A stretch of DNA of 64,000 nt from Peribacillus sp044761985 (GCF_044761985.1 NZ_JBIWDK010000006.1:62001-126000), one strand, 5' to 3'. Shown: positions 34,229-44,137, numbered from the stretch's first letter. Notes: generated by a model from the letters alone, not told the origin. Made by a program: numbers and translations.

Positions 34229-35974
34229 TTAAACTGAGTATTGATTACTCATTTCTTCTAAATCTTCAGAAGCAACGGCCAAATTGGAAACTAACTGTTT
34301 CATCTCTCCAGTCATTGCGTTTATTTCTTGAGCAGATGCTGATACTTCCTCGATACCAGCAGCGTTTTCCTCAGATATGGCCGCAACTTCTTCAATGGAC
34401 CCTTTGATTTTTTCTTCTTTATTTGTCAACAGGATTAACTGTTTTGCCATGGAATGAACCAATACATTCATAGTGGACAATTCCGTAGAAATATCATCGA
34501 AGGTTTCACCTGTCTTATGAAGGTTTCCTCTTCCCTCATCCACTTTCTCTAAGCCTGATGTAAGGATTTCCACCATGTTTTTTGAGTTGTTATTAACGTT
34601 GCCGACTATTGTAGAGATGCCGTTGACAGAATCAGAAACTTGTTCTGCAAGTTTCCTTACTTCATCCGCTACCACCGCAAATCCTTTCCCCTGCTCTCCT
34701 GCTCGAGCCGCTTCAATCGCTGCATTTAAAGCGAGTAGATTCGTTTGATCAGCTATATTGCTAATGAGCGTAACAAGCGTGGTTACTTCTTTATTTTGCG
34801 ATTCCAAAGTTTTCACCTGATTCACTGACTCCGAGACAATATTATAGATTTCCTGCATTTTCTCAATTGATGAGCTCATTAATTTCATGCCAGTCTGTGA
34901 ATCATTAATTACTACCTCTGTTGACTGGGTAATTTCTTGACCTTGCTTATTTGTTGCGGCAATGATTTCGGAAAACTCTCTCATATCCACCGAAAGTGTA
35001 GAGGCTAAGTTAGCTTGGGACTCTGCGCCAACCGCCATTTCATCCATCGTGACGGACACTTGAGTTGTCCCTTCATTTACTTCATTAGAGGAATTATTCA
35101 ATTTACTACTCTGCTCGTGTAATGATGATGATAGACCATGCATTTTTCTTATCATTTCAGATAAAGTCTCCGTCATTTTTTCAAAAGATGTATAGAGTAA
35201 TCCTATTTCATCAGTAGATTGTATTCTATTTTCCCGCGTTAATGTCGAGGCCTCTTCAAGCTGCCCCTTCGTAATAGCATTTGCAATATCCGATAGTCGC
35301 TTGAGAGGATTAAGCTTCTTACCAAGATAATAGTAGACGATTCCCAATATGAGTACAGTAAAAATAATCGAAATTGCAATGACAATCGGTAAAAGGCTGG
35401 ATAGTACGCCATTTTTAATAGATTTAATAGTTTCGGCCTCCGTATCGACACCGAGAATGCCTATGACCTTTCCATCTTTGTCTTTAATGGGTGCGAAAGA
35501 TGACATATAGTTTCCGTACTTTTCATCTTTAATGATTTCTGTACTCAACGTTTCACCCATCAAGACAGGTGATAACTCTTCATAAGTAATCGTCTCTATA
35601 ATTTCCCCAATGGGCGACCCTTCACCAGAATCTAAACCATTGATCATCATTTTGACCTTGTTGTCTTCCACTGCATATGTATATACATACAGAACACCGG
35701 ACTTAATTCGAAAATCATTTAATTGATTTTTAATTTGATTGTATGTGTCATTGACTTTGGGCTCATCAAGAAATTTCTGGTAGAGGACTGGATCGATATT
35801 TGAAGCTACTCTTGTTGCGTCTTTTATACCTGTTTCCTTAAAGGTTTGTTCAACCGATTGGGAAGAATCATAGTATAATGTTGCCAGATTGAATAGTAAC
35901 AAACATGCTATTAAAACAAATAACAACTTAATTAGCGATGTTTTTATAGATTTACCTTGAAATATATTAATCAA
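34229..35974 (-). CDS. Methyl-accepting chemotaxis protein, membrane-bound
   Basis: A 581-residue chemoreceptor. Membrane helix 1 is at about 14-36, an extracellular Cache-like sensor at about 40-195 (KYGNYMSSFAPIKDKDGKVIGILGVDTEAE is Cache-like), and membrane helix 2 at about 197-220. A HAMP domain follows to about 275, then the signalling domain with tip ISNIADQTNLLALNAAIEAARAGEQGKGFAVVADEVRKLAEQ. The C-terminus lacks a CheR pentapeptide. A weak sigma-D -10-like element (GACGATAA at 36033-36040) lies upstream, but its -35 is poor. The ligand is unknown; Cache sensors commonly bind amino or organic acids. Confidence 0.88.
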   Translation of the reverse strand: MINIFQGKSIKTSLIKLLFVLIACLLLFNLATLYYDSSQSVEQTFKETGIKDATRVASNIDPVLYQKFLDEPKVNDTYNQIKNQLNDFRIKSGVLYVYTYAVEDNKVKMMINGLDSGEGSPIGEIIETITYEELSPVLMGETLSTEIIKDEKYGNYMSSFAPIKDKDGKVIGILGVDTEAETIKSIKNGVLSSLLPIVIAISIIFTVLILGIVYYYLGKKLNPLKRLSDIANAITKGQLEEASTLTRENRIQSTDEIGLLYTSFEKMTETLSEMIRKMHGLSSSLHEQSSKLNNSSNEVNEGTTQVSVTMDEMAVGAESQANLASTLSVDMREFSEIIAATNKQGQEITQSTEVVINDSQTGMKLMSSSIEKMQEIYNIVSESVNQVKTLESQNKEVTTLVTLISNIADQTNLLALNAAIEAARAGEQGKGFAVVADEVRKLAEQVSDSVNGISTIVGNVNNNSKNMVEILTSGLEKVDEGRGNLHKTGETFDDISTELSTMNVLVHSMAKQLILLTNKEEKIKGSIEEVAAISEENAAGIEEVSASAQEINAMTGEMKQLVSNLAVASEDLEEMSNQYSV

Positions 35975-36277
35975 GATGTTTCACCTCATAAAATGATTTA
36001 AGAACAGTAGGATGAGTACGTCTTATACCTATTTATCGTCCCTATGAAAATTATATGAAGATTATTGTAGAGATTATATATTGGAAAATAATAGAAACAA
36101 AAGCATTGGGCCGAAGGGTACTGTATGATGTTATATTCGTTAAATACGAATATATAGTAAAGCGAGGAGTTCCAAAACATAGGAATACCCCCACTTAATA
36201 AGCTAGTGGAGGTATTCACATCATATTTTAAAGCCTATCCACTATTAATAAAGGGGGCTTTTATTGATAGTGATTGA
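35975..36277. other. Intergenic region with two inverted repeats
   Basis: Two inverted repeats lie here: GAATACC-CCACT/AGTGG-GGTATTC at 36183-36217, and CACTAT..ATAAA/TTTAT..ATAGTG at 36240-36272. The second directly follows the stop of the yngE-like gene and may be its terminator, although neither is followed by a clear T-run. Confidence 0.5.
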
Positions 36278-37807
36278 TTAAACCGGATACACCCCGTGTT
36301 TCCGATCAGTGAATGTTAGCTGTTTACTGCCATATGCTTCAAAACGATTACTCAATTCATCTCGCAAATCATTAGGCTGGATGATTGCGTCGACAATCAT
36401 CTCGGAAGCCAAACGATAGATATCGATATCTTTATTATATTCTTCTCGTTTTTGTTGAATAAAAGCAGGCCGTTCTTCTGCTTCCAATGCGTTAATTTTA
36501 TTTGCGTAGACGGCATTAACAGCAGCTTCCGCACCCATAACGGCAATTAATGCGGTCGGTAAAGCTAATACACAATCCGGTTCGAAAGCGGGACCGGCCA
36601 TTGCATACAATCCGGCTCCATAAGCTTTTCGCACCACTACAGAAATCTTTGGTACTGTAGCTTCACTCATGGCAGAAATCATTTTTGCACCATGTCGAAT
36701 GATTCCCGCTTGTTCCACCTTTGTACCAATCATGAAACCTGGTATATCCGTAAGAAACAGTAGTGGGATATGGAACGCATCACATAAGTTAATGAACTTG
36801 GCTGCCTTATCAGCCGAATCATGGAATAATACTCCCCCTTTGACTCGTGGCTGATTAGCGATGATTCCGATTGATTGACCATTCAGTCGGGCGAGACCTG
36901 TAATCAATTCAGGTGCGAATAGCTTCTTGATTTCACAAAATGAGTCACGGTCTATGATCCTGTCGATTAAGTCATACATATTGAATGGTGCATTCTGATT
37001 TTTCGGAATCAAATCTTCAATCGTTTTTTCAAAGTCAGCAGGCAATTCTGATTGGCACGCTTTTGGCTTTTGTTGATAATTCCCTGGAAAATAACTTAAG
37101 TATCGACGGGCAAAGGCAATCGATTCTTGTTCTGACTGTACCAGAACATCTCCACAACCTGAAACGGAACAATGCATTTTTGCTCCGCCCATTTCCTCCT
37201 CGGTCACTTTTTCTCCAATGACCATTTCAGCCATTCTCGGTGAACCTAAGTACATCGACGCATTGCCTTCAACCATGACAACAATATCGCAAAAAGCCGG
37301 AATATATGCCCCACCAGCGGCTGAAGGTCCGAACAGGAGGCAAATCTGTGGTACTTTACCGGACAGTTTCACTTGATTATAAAAAATCCGACCAGCCCCA
37401 CGCCGCCCTGGGAACATTTCGACTTGATCCGTGATACGGGCACCTGCTGAATCGACCAAATACAGTAGGGGTACTTGTAGTTTATCGGCCGTCTCTTGAA
37501 TACGGATGATTTTTTCAACCGTTCTTGCTCCCCATGATCCGGCTTTCACTGTTGAATCATTGGCCATGACACAGACGGTCTGTCCATTGATTTTTCCAAT
37601 CCCTGTGACAACTCCATCCGCCGGAAGGCCTTCACTCGTACAATTGGCAAAAAAGGCATCCTCAATATCTATCCCATCGTCAAATAACAGCTCTAATCTT
37701 TCGCGGACGAACAGCTTCCCTTTTTCCGCATTTTTTTGATGGTATTTCTCCAAACCGCCCTTACTTATTTTTTCAACCTGTTCACTGAGTTTATCGGTTG
37801 TTACCAT
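36278..37807 (-). CDS. yngE: Acyl-CoA carboxylase beta subunit (methylcrotonyl-CoA type, YngE)
   Basis: A 509-residue carboxyltransferase. The N-terminal half binds acyl-CoA (LFVRERLELLFDDG, VMANDSTVKAGSWG, SAGARITDQVEMFPGRRGAGRIFYNQ). The C-terminal half binds carboxybiotin (TDIPGFMIGTKVEQAGIIRHGAKM, VVRKAYGAGLYAMAGPAFEPD). The neighbouring HMG-CoA lyase and methylglutaconyl-CoA hydratase-like genes make 3-methylcrotonyl-CoA the likely substrate (leucine breakdown). It works with YngH and YngHB. It is the last gene of the operon. Confidence 0.88.
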   Translation of the reverse strand: MVTTDKLSEQVEKISKGGLEKYHQKNAEKGKLFVRERLELLFDDGIDIEDAFFANCTSEGLPADGVVTGIGKINGQTVCVMANDSTVKAGSWGARTVEKIIRIQETADKLQVPLLYLVDSAGARITDQVEMFPGRRGAGRIFYNQVKLSGKVPQICLLFGPSAAGGAYIPAFCDIVVMVEGNASMYLGSPRMAEMVIGEKVTEEEMGGAKMHCSVSGCGDVLVQSEQESIAFARRYLSYFPGNYQQKPKACQSELPADFEKTIEDLIPKNQNAPFNMYDLIDRIIDRDSFCEIKKLFAPELITGLARLNGQSIGIIANQPRVKGGVLFHDSADKAAKFINLCDAFHIPLLFLTDIPGFMIGTKVEQAGIIRHGAKMISAMSEATVPKISVVVRKAYGAGLYAMAGPAFEPDCVLALPTALIAVMGAEAAVNAVYANKINALEAEERPAFIQQKREEYNKDIDIYRLASEMIVDAIIQPNDLRDELSNRFEAYGSKQLTFTDRKHGVYPV

Positions 37808-37830
37808 TTATCTTCCTCCTTCAACTGAAG

Positions 37831-38613
37831 TTAATGACCAGTAAATATCGGTTTGCGTTTTTCCTTGAAGGCTCTCAGACCCTCCAACCGGTCATCGGTT
37901 TGTAGCGTCGTCTGATAACAGTCCTGTTCGATTTGCAGCCCCGTCTTTAAATCGGTTTCTACTCCCTGGTTGATCGACATTTTGGCTGCTCGCAGGGCCA
38001 AAGGGGCGTTAACGGCAATTTCATTAGCCAGTGTTTTGGCTACTTCAAGCAAGTGCTCGGAATCGACCACCTGGCTGATGATGCCCATCTGTTTTGCTGT
38101 TTCGGCGTCCAGTCTCCTTGCCGTATAAATCAGTTCTTTAGCTGTCGCTATGCCAACGATCCTAGGGAGACGCTGGGTCCCCCCGCCCCCCGGAATGATG
38201 CCAAGTGAGGTTTCCGTTAGCCCCATCTTTGCTGTGCTTGATGCAATACGAATATCACATGCTAGAGCTAACTCGAGACCTCCACCAAAAGCGGATCCAT
38301 TAATCGCAGCAATGACAGGAACCGGAAGACTTTCAACTGCCGATATCGTGTCACCGATCAGTTTAAGCGTTTCCTTGACTTCCGCCTCATTCATCGCAGC
38401 CCGTTCCTTTAAATCTGCGCCTGCGCAAAAAGCCTTATTTCCAGCCCCTGTTAAAATCACTGTCCGAAGATTGGACAGCATTTTCAATTCATTCAGAGTT
38501 TCATATAAATTATGAAGAAGTTCCCTGGATAACGCATTGGCTGCATCCGGCCTATTCAATGTCACAATGGCTATTCCATTTTCCTCATGGCTAACCTTTA
38601 CATTCGATAACAT
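37831..38613 (-). CDS. yngF: Enoyl-CoA hydratase (methylglutaconyl-CoA hydratase-like, YngF)
   Basis: A 260-residue crotonase-fold enzyme. The oxyanion-hole regions are NKAFCAGADLKERA (near 66) and NGSAFGGGLELALACDIRIAS (near 105). The catalytic Glu pair region is TETSLGIIPGGGGTQRLPRIVG (near 135). In the cluster context it would hydrate 3-methylglutaconyl-CoA to HMG-CoA. It is separated by 23 bases from yngE. Confidence 0.88.
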   Translation of the reverse strand: MLSNVKVSHEENGIAIVTLNRPDAANALSRELLHNLYETLNELKMLSNLRTVILTGAGNKAFCAGADLKERAAMNEAEVKETLKLIGDTISAVESLPVPVIAAINGSAFGGGLELALACDIRIASSTAKMGLTETSLGIIPGGGGTQRLPRIVGIATAKELIYTARRLDAETAKQMGIISQVVDSEHLLEVAKTLANEIAVNAPLALRAAKMSINQGVETDLKTGLQIEQDCYQTTLQTDDRLEGLRAFKEKRKPIFTGH

Positions 38614-38632
38614 TACTTCACCTCTCGTGCGT

Positions 38633-39532
38633 TTATTGTGCGTTGTAGATGGCCATCTGATGGCTAGGTAAAGGCTTTTCCAAACAGGTTTGCATCATGG
38701 AGGCTGACTGGATCAGTTTTTTGGAGTCGATTCCCGTGTCAATGCCCATATTATGAAGCATGTGAACTAGATCATCTGTAGCCACATTTCCACTCGCACC
38801 CGGTGCATATGGGCATCCCCCAAGTCCTCCTAGCGCCGAGTCGAACGTGTCAATTCCATAGTCCAAAGATTTGAGGACATTCGCAAGGGCCATCCCCCTA
38901 GTATCATGGAAATGGAGGGCCAGACTGTCCTTGTCATACCGTTTCACCGCTTGCTCTAGGAAAACATCCACTTGTCTAGGAGAGGCGACGCCAATCGTAT
39001 CTCCTAGTGATAGCTCATTGATCCCATACTCGAATAATTGATCGCATACCCTGAATATCTGATTGATATCAATTGGTCCTTCATAAGGGCACCCAAACAC
39101 AGTGGAAACATACCCTCTTACCGTCTTTCCTGAATCTTTTGCTGCATCAATGACTTCCTTTAGAACAGGGAATGTGTCGGAGATTGTTTTATTAATATTC
39201 TTCAGATTATGGGTTTCACTGGCTGACATGAAAACCGATATTTCATCCATATTTGCTTCAAGGGCAGACTCTAACCCCTTTCGGTTCGGAACGAGGGCCG
39301 CATATGTGATAGTTGGATTTCGCTTGATTCCTTTACCCACCTCCAAGGCATCCCCCAATTGAGGAATCCATTTTGGATGAACAAAAGATGTCGCTTCTAT
39401 ATAAGTAAGACCGGTTTCGGAAAGCTGATCGATCCACTCTATTTTTCTTTGCGTCGGGATAATGACCTTCTCATTCTGAAGGCCATCCCGAGGCCCTACT
39501 TCCTTAATAGTTACGCTTTCAGGCCATTTCAT
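38633..39532 (-). CDS. yngG: Hydroxymethylglutaryl-CoA lyase (YngG)
   Basis: A 299-residue TIM-barrel lyase splitting HMG-CoA to acetyl-CoA and acetoacetate. Marks are VGPRDGLQNEKVIIPT (Arg/Asp metal-site loop, residues 12-27), VSTVFGCPYEGPID, LHFHDTRGMALAN (metal His pair) and the active-site loop GGLGGCPYAPGASGNVATDD near 235. Last step of leucine degradation. It has 19-20 base gaps to its neighbours. Confidence 0.92.
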   Translation of the reverse strand: MKWPESVTIKEVGPRDGLQNEKVIIPTQRKIEWIDQLSETGLTYIEATSFVHPKWIPQLGDALEVGKGIKRNPTITYAALVPNRKGLESALEANMDEISVFMSASETHNLKNINKTISDTFPVLKEVIDAAKDSGKTVRGYVSTVFGCPYEGPIDINQIFRVCDQLFEYGINELSLGDTIGVASPRQVDVFLEQAVKRYDKDSLALHFHDTRGMALANVLKSLDYGIDTFDSALGGLGGCPYAPGASGNVATDDLVHMLHNMGIDTGIDSKKLIQSASMMQTCLEKPLPSHQMAIYNAQ

Positions 39533-39549
39533 CCTATCCCTCCTTCCCT

Positions 39550-39762
39550 TTATTCAATGACGGCCAAAACATCGCCTTCATTCACAAAATCTCCCTCATT
39601 TACTTTAAGTTCTTTGAGCGTGCCCCCCTTTTCTACTGATATGGGAATTTCCATTTTCATAGATTCCAAAATGATGATATCCTGTCCGTCAGCAACACTT
39701 TGTCCCTCACCTGCTACGATTTTCCAAACGCTTCCTGCCATGCTCGCTTTTAATTCTCCCAT
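39550..39762 (-). CDS. yngHB: Biotin carboxyl carrier protein (YngHB)
   Basis: A 70-residue single lipoyl/biotinyl domain. The biotinylated lysine is Lys36 in ILESMKMEIP. The size equals the small stand-alone carrier of the B. subtilis yng operon. It carries CO2 between YngH and YngE. Confidence 0.93.
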   Translation of the reverse strand: MGELKASMAGSVWKIVAGEGQSVADGQDIIILESMKMEIPISVEKGGTLKELKVNEGDFVNEGDVLAVIE

Positions 39763-39819
39763 TTTGATTCCTCCTGTTTTCTTAATGAAAGGTATAAGAC
39801 CCAGTAGGTCTCACCCAAC

Positions 39820-41169
39820 TTATACCGTGATTTTTTTAATATATTTATTGATGAAATCCGTCGTCGTATCCCCTTTATGGAAAGCCGTATGTTCAATGAT
39901 TTCCTTGAGCAACGGAAGATTCGTTTTAATTCCTTCTACTTTATATAAATTCAATGCTTCTTTTAATCTATCGATTGCAATCTCACGAGAAGCTCCGCTA
40001 ACCACCAACTTGGCGATCATCGGGTCATAAAAGTGGGAAACGACCGAGTTATCCTGAACCGCAAGCTCATGACGGATCCCTTCGCCTTCAGGTAAGGACA
40101 AACCGGTCATTGTTCCTGGTGCTGGATAGAAGGTCTTAGGGTCTTCTGCATAAATCCTCACTTCTATGGCATGCCCCTGTCTTTTAACATCCTCTTGTGT
40201 AAAAGAGAGTTTTTCTCCGTTGGCGATTTTGATTTGCTGTTCCACAAGATCGAGACCCGTAATTTCCTCCGTGACCGGGTGCTCCACCTGAAGTCGTGTA
40301 TTCATTTCAAGGAAATAGAATTTCTTGTTGGCATCAACTAAAAATTCCAATGTACCAGCATTGTGATAACCGATGCTCTTTACAGCTTTTATAGCCGCTT
40401 CACCCATTTTCTTTCTTGTTTCCTCATCCAGAAAAGAAGATGGGGCCTCTTCCACGACCTTTTGATGACGTCTTTGAACCGAACACTCCCGCTCCCATAA
40501 ATAAACGGCATTCCCAAATTTGTCAGCCAGCACTTGAATCTCGATATGACGCGGTTTTTCAATTAATTTTTCAATGAACATATCCCCATTACCAAAAAAT
40601 AACTGAGCCCTTTTTTGATTGCTTTCGAATGCTTTCGAGAGATCTTCCTCGTTAGTAATCATCTGCATACCGATACCCCCGCCTCCAGCTGACGCTTTCA
40701 GCATAATAGGATAACCAATCTTTTCGGCAACAGCTGCTGCCTCAGCACTATCGATTAATGGGCGTGAAAAACCTGGGACTAACGGGACCCCCGCTTGTTC
40801 CATCTTTTTTCTGGCTTCTACTTTATTGCCCATCTGTTGAATGACATCTGGATTGGGACCGATGAAAATCAGACCTGCTGCTTCGCATGAGCGTGCAAAA
40901 TCTGCATTTTCGCTAAGAAATCCATAACCAGGATGTATGGCATCAACCTTAGCCTCTTTAGCAATTTCTAAGATTTTTGGGACATTCAAATAGCTTTCCT
41001 GAACGCGGGATCCTCCTAGAAGATAAGCTTCATCTGCATATGAAACAAATGGAGATTCGGAATCAGCTTCTGAATAGACTGCAACAGTCCCTATACCCAA
41101 TTCCTTACAAGTACGAATGACACGCGAAGCAATTTCACCTCTGTTTGCAATAAGAACCTTTTTAATCAT
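39820..41169 (-). CDS. yngH: Biotin carboxylase subunit (YngH)
   Basis: A 449-residue ATP-grasp enzyme. It has the N-terminal KVLIANRGEIASRVIRTCKELG, the Gly-rich ATP loop KASAGGGGIGM near 160, the ECSVQRRHQKVVEEAPS catalytic region near 228-245, and the C-terminal biotin carboxylase domain. It lacks a carrier domain, which is the separate yngHB gene. It charges biotin with bicarbonate for the acyl-CoA carboxylase. Confidence 0.9.
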   Translation of the reverse strand: MIKKVLIANRGEIASRVIRTCKELGIGTVAVYSEADSESPFVSYADEAYLLGGSRVQESYLNVPKILEIAKEAKVDAIHPGYGFLSENADFARSCEAAGLIFIGPNPDVIQQMGNKVEARKKMEQAGVPLVPGFSRPLIDSAEAAAVAEKIGYPIMLKASAGGGGIGMQMITNEEDLSKAFESNQKRAQLFFGNGDMFIEKLIEKPRHIEIQVLADKFGNAVYLWERECSVQRRHQKVVEEAPSSFLDEETRKKMGEAAIKAVKSIGYHNAGTLEFLVDANKKFYFLEMNTRLQVEHPVTEEITGLDLVEQQIKIANGEKLSFTQEDVKRQGHAIEVRIYAEDPKTFYPAPGTMTGLSLPEGEGIRHELAVQDNSVVSHFYDPMIAKLVVSGASREIAIDRLKEALNLYKVEGIKTNLPLLKEIIEHTAFHKGDTTTDFINKYIKKITV

Positions 41170-41181
41170 CCCATTACCTCC

Positions 41182-42828
41182 TTATTTAGTCCGTTCCGCT
41201 AATAAATCAAGAGTCTGCTCCCGTAACTTATACTTTTGGATTTTTCCGGATGCAGTCATTGGATACACATCCGTAAAATGAATGTAACGTGGTATCTTAT
41301 GATGAGATATTTTCCCTTTGCAGAATGTCCTCAGCTCCTCTGCTGTCAGGCTTTCTCCTTCTTTCAAGATGATCCATGCCGTTACCTCTTCGCCATATTT
41401 CTTATCGGGAATGCCCAAGATCTGAACATCGAGTATTAAGGGGTGCTGGTAAAGAAACTCTTCAATTTCCCTAGGATAAATATTTTCTCCACCGCGAATT
41501 ATCATATCTTTCAGGCGACCGGTTATCTTGCAGTACCCGTTTTCATCCATTACCGCTAAATCCCCTGTATGGAGCCACCCTTCAGGATCAATGGCCTCCT
41601 TCGTTGCCTCTGGGTTTTTATAATACCCCTTCATGACATGATAACCTCTTGAACAAAGTTCTCCCTGCTGGCCCCGCTCTAGTTCCTCTCCGGTAGCGGG
41701 ATTTATGATTTTCACTTCCACATTTGGCAACGCCCGACCGACGGAAGAAACTCGAAGTTCAATGGGATCATCTGTACGGGTCATCGTAATTCCTGGTGAC
41801 GATTCCGTTTGACCATACGTAATCGTGATTTCTGAAATCCCCATCTTATTCACTACTAGTTTCATGATTTCAATCGGACAAGTGGAACCGGCCATGATTC
41901 CTGTCCGCAATGACCGCAAATCATACTGATCGAAGTCTTCAAGGTTCAACTCGGCGATGAACATCGTCGGTACCCCGTGAAGTGCAGTACATTTTTCTGC
42001 CTCCACGGTTTGAAGTACGGTACGTGGATTGAATTCAATAACAGGCACCATCGTAGCCCCAACAGTAACGGAAGCCATCGTCCCAAGGGAACATCCAAAA
42101 CAGTGGAACATCGGGACCGGGATACAGAGCCGATCTTCGTTTGTGAGTTTCATGCAAGACGCAGTATTCAATCCATTATTGACCAGATTCGAATGGGTCA
42201 ACATGACCCCTTTAGGGAAGCCCGTCGTACCCGATGTATATTGCATGTTGATTACATCTTCCGGCTTCAGGTCCTTCATCCGATTATCGAGCATTTCCTC
42301 TGAAATCCGATTACTTCCCCTTAGGACATCCTCCCATGAAAAAGTACCGGGATAACGAATGTCACTCAGCATGATGATATTTTTTAACTTTGGTAGTTTC
42401 TCAGATTTTAATTTACCTGGCTCCGCAGTCTTTAGTTCGGGAAGAATCTCATAAAGTGTCTCGATATAGGAGTGATCCCTATATTTATCCATCAAAATGA
42501 TTGTTGTCGCATCCGATTGTCGGAGGAGGTACTCCAGTTCACTCGTCCGATAATTCGTATTGACCGTGACGAGCACCCCACCCATCTTGGCGGTTGAAAA
42601 TTGGGAAACGACCCATTCAGGCTTATTGGTAGCCCAAATGGCAATATGTTCACCTTTCTCAATACCAAGTGACATAAAACCGCGCGCTGCCTGACGACAA
42701 ACCTTTTCGAATTCACTATAGGTATATCGTAAACCTAGTTCATGATATACCACCGCTTCATTACTCCCGTATTCAGTAGCGGTCTTTTCAAGCAGTTTGC
42801 CAATCGTAATATCTTGCAGATCTGACAT
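41182..42828 (-). CDS. yngI: AMP-forming acyl-CoA synthetase (YngI)
   Basis: A 548-residue ANL-superfamily ligase. The P-loop-like MQYTSGTTGFPKGVMLTHSNL is near 195-215, TYGQTESSPG near 335, GWLHTGDLAVMDENGY near 415, and the C-terminal lysine region TASGKIQKYKLRE near 525. It would activate a short or branched carboxylic acid to its CoA thioester for the following dehydrogenase. A TTG one codon upstream is possible; AGGAGGAG favours the ATG at 42828. Confidence 0.9.
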   Translation of the reverse strand: MSDLQDITIGKLLEKTATEYGSNEAVVYHELGLRYTYSEFEKVCRQAARGFMSLGIEKGEHIAIWATNKPEWVVSQFSTAKMGGVLVTVNTNYRTSELEYLLRQSDATTIILMDKYRDHSYIETLYEILPELKTAEPGKLKSEKLPKLKNIIMLSDIRYPGTFSWEDVLRGSNRISEEMLDNRMKDLKPEDVINMQYTSGTTGFPKGVMLTHSNLVNNGLNTASCMKLTNEDRLCIPVPMFHCFGCSLGTMASVTVGATMVPVIEFNPRTVLQTVEAEKCTALHGVPTMFIAELNLEDFDQYDLRSLRTGIMAGSTCPIEIMKLVVNKMGISEITITYGQTESSPGITMTRTDDPIELRVSSVGRALPNVEVKIINPATGEELERGQQGELCSRGYHVMKGYYKNPEATKEAIDPEGWLHTGDLAVMDENGYCKITGRLKDMIIRGGENIYPREIEEFLYQHPLILDVQILGIPDKKYGEEVTAWIILKEGESLTAEELRTFCKGKISHHKIPRYIHFTDVYPMTASGKIQKYKLREQTLDLLAERTK

Positions 42829-42929
42829 CAAACTCCTCCTATCAAATAAAGGTAAGATGAACGCTTTTTATTAAAAGTGATAAAATCTGCAGGACTCCTC
42901 TAAGAACCTAGTTTCAGGTTCCCCAAAGA

Positions 42930-44072
42930 TCAGCAACCCAATTGTCTAGCTATTACCATTCTTTGAATCTCGGAAGTACCTTCCCCAATCTCTAGCAGCT
43001 TCGCATCTCTTAAGTAACGCTCCACTTCATATTCACGCATGTACCCTGATCCTCCGTGGATTTGAATCGCTTGGTTGCTCGTACGGAATGAGGTTTCACT
43101 AGCAAAAAGCTTGGCAAATGCCGCTTCTTTCGCAAATGGCTTTTTATTATCCTTTAGCCACGCAGCTTTATAGACCATATTTCTCGCCAATTCTATTTCC
43201 ATTGCCATATCAGCCAGTTTGAACTGAATCGCTTGGAAGTTGGAAATCGTTTTACCGAACTGAACACGTTCTTTTGAAAACGCCAAAGCCCTGTCGAACG
43301 CCGCCTGTGCTATTCCGACTGCTAATGCAGCGATGGAAATCCTTCCTCCATCCAAGGTAAATAAGAATTGTTTGAATCCCTTTTCCGGATCACCCAACAG
43401 ATTCTTTTTTGGCACCCGTACATTATCAAGAATGATTTCACATGTATTAGAAGCTCGCACTCCCATTTTTTCGTAATTACTATTTATCGTTAATCCCGGT
43501 GTATCTGTTGGGACGATGAAAGCCGAGATGATATTTTTCCCCCTGCTATCTTTCCCTGAAACGGCTGTAACTGTGATGGTCCTTGAATAGCTTGCGTTCG
43601 TTATCCAGGTCTTCTCGCCATTGATTACATATTCATCACCTTCCACTACAGCCGTCGTTCTCGTACCACCCGCATCGGAACCTGCATTCGGTTCAGTCAA
43701 ACCAAATGCTGCAAGTGTCTCACCAGTGGTGATCGGGATTAGGTATTTTTGCTTTTGCTCCTCGGTACCAAAGTAATAAATTGGGCTCGCCCCTAGCGAA
43801 ACGGCCGCAGCATAGCTTAATCCTGTCCCTCCACAAGCTTTACCAATTTCTTCAACAGCAATCGCATAGGAAATCGTGTCACCGCCTGAACCCCCGTATT
43901 CCTCCGGGAATGGAATACCAAGTAACCCGAGTTTTCCCATCTTTTTGAAAACGTCTTCTGCAAACATGGACTTCGCATCCAGTTCTATAGCAATTGGTTT
44001 AATCTCTTTTTCTGCGAATTCCCTTACCATTTCCTTGATCATTTGCTGCTCTTTCGTAAGTGAGAAATCCAT
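42930..44072 (-). CDS. yngJ: Acyl-CoA dehydrogenase (isovaleryl-CoA type, YngJ)
   Basis: A 380-residue FAD enzyme. Family signatures are FGLTEPNAGSDAGGTRTTA (near 125) and IQIHGGSGYMREYEVERYLRDAKLLEIGEGTSEIQRMVIARQLG at the C-terminus. In this operon it probably oxidises isovaleryl-CoA or a related branched acyl-CoA to the enoyl form. It is the first gene after the regulator. A TetR-type palindrome lies 25 bases upstream of its start and a cre site about 50 bases upstream. Confidence 0.9.
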   Translation of the reverse strand: MDFSLTKEQQMIKEMVREFAEKEIKPIAIELDAKSMFAEDVFKKMGKLGLLGIPFPEEYGGSGGDTISYAIAVEEIGKACGGTGLSYAAAVSLGASPIYYFGTEEQKQKYLIPITTGETLAAFGLTEPNAGSDAGGTRTTAVVEGDEYVINGEKTWITNASYSRTITVTAVSGKDSRGKNIISAFIVPTDTPGLTINSNYEKMGVRASNTCEIILDNVRVPKKNLLGDPEKGFKQFLFTLDGGRISIAALAVGIAQAAFDRALAFSKERVQFGKTISNFQAIQFKLADMAMEIELARNMVYKAAWLKDNKKPFAKEAAFAKLFASETSFRTSNQAIQIHGGSGYMREYEVERYLRDAKLLEIGEGTSEIQRMVIARQLGC

Positions 44073-44096
44073 TTATTCATTCCCCTTTCATAGTGA

Positions 44097-44112
44097 GACC
44101 AACTAGTCGGTC
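44097..44112. promoter_or_regulatory. TetR-type operator upstream of yngJ
   Basis: GACCAACTAGTCGGTC is a 16-base near-perfect palindrome centred on ACTAGT, in the GACCGACTAGTCGGTC style of TetR-family operators. It lies 25 bases before the yngJ start and 26 bases after the tetR-like stop. Confidence 0.65.
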
Positions 44113-44121
44113 TGTATCGAA

Positions 44122-44135
44122 TGTAAACGCTTTAA
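44122..44135. promoter_or_regulatory. Catabolite-responsive element (cre) of the yng operon
   Basis: TGTAAACGCTTTAA matches TGWAANCGNTNWCW at 13 of 14 positions. Its position about 50 bases upstream of yngJ implies CcpA repression during growth on preferred sugars. Confidence 0.65.
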
Positions 44136-44137
44136 CT

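Noticed and set aside
36033..36059. Sigma-D promoter for the membrane chemoreceptor gene
   Set aside because: GACGATAA is an acceptable -10 box, but the -35 position reads TTCA where TAAA is expected, so it is mentioned only as weak.
39359..40030. Long plus-strand open frame opposite yngG, yngHB and yngH
   Set aside because: It spans three well-supported genes in antisense, has no ribosome site, and its product has no recognisable motif. It follows from codon bias of the true genes.
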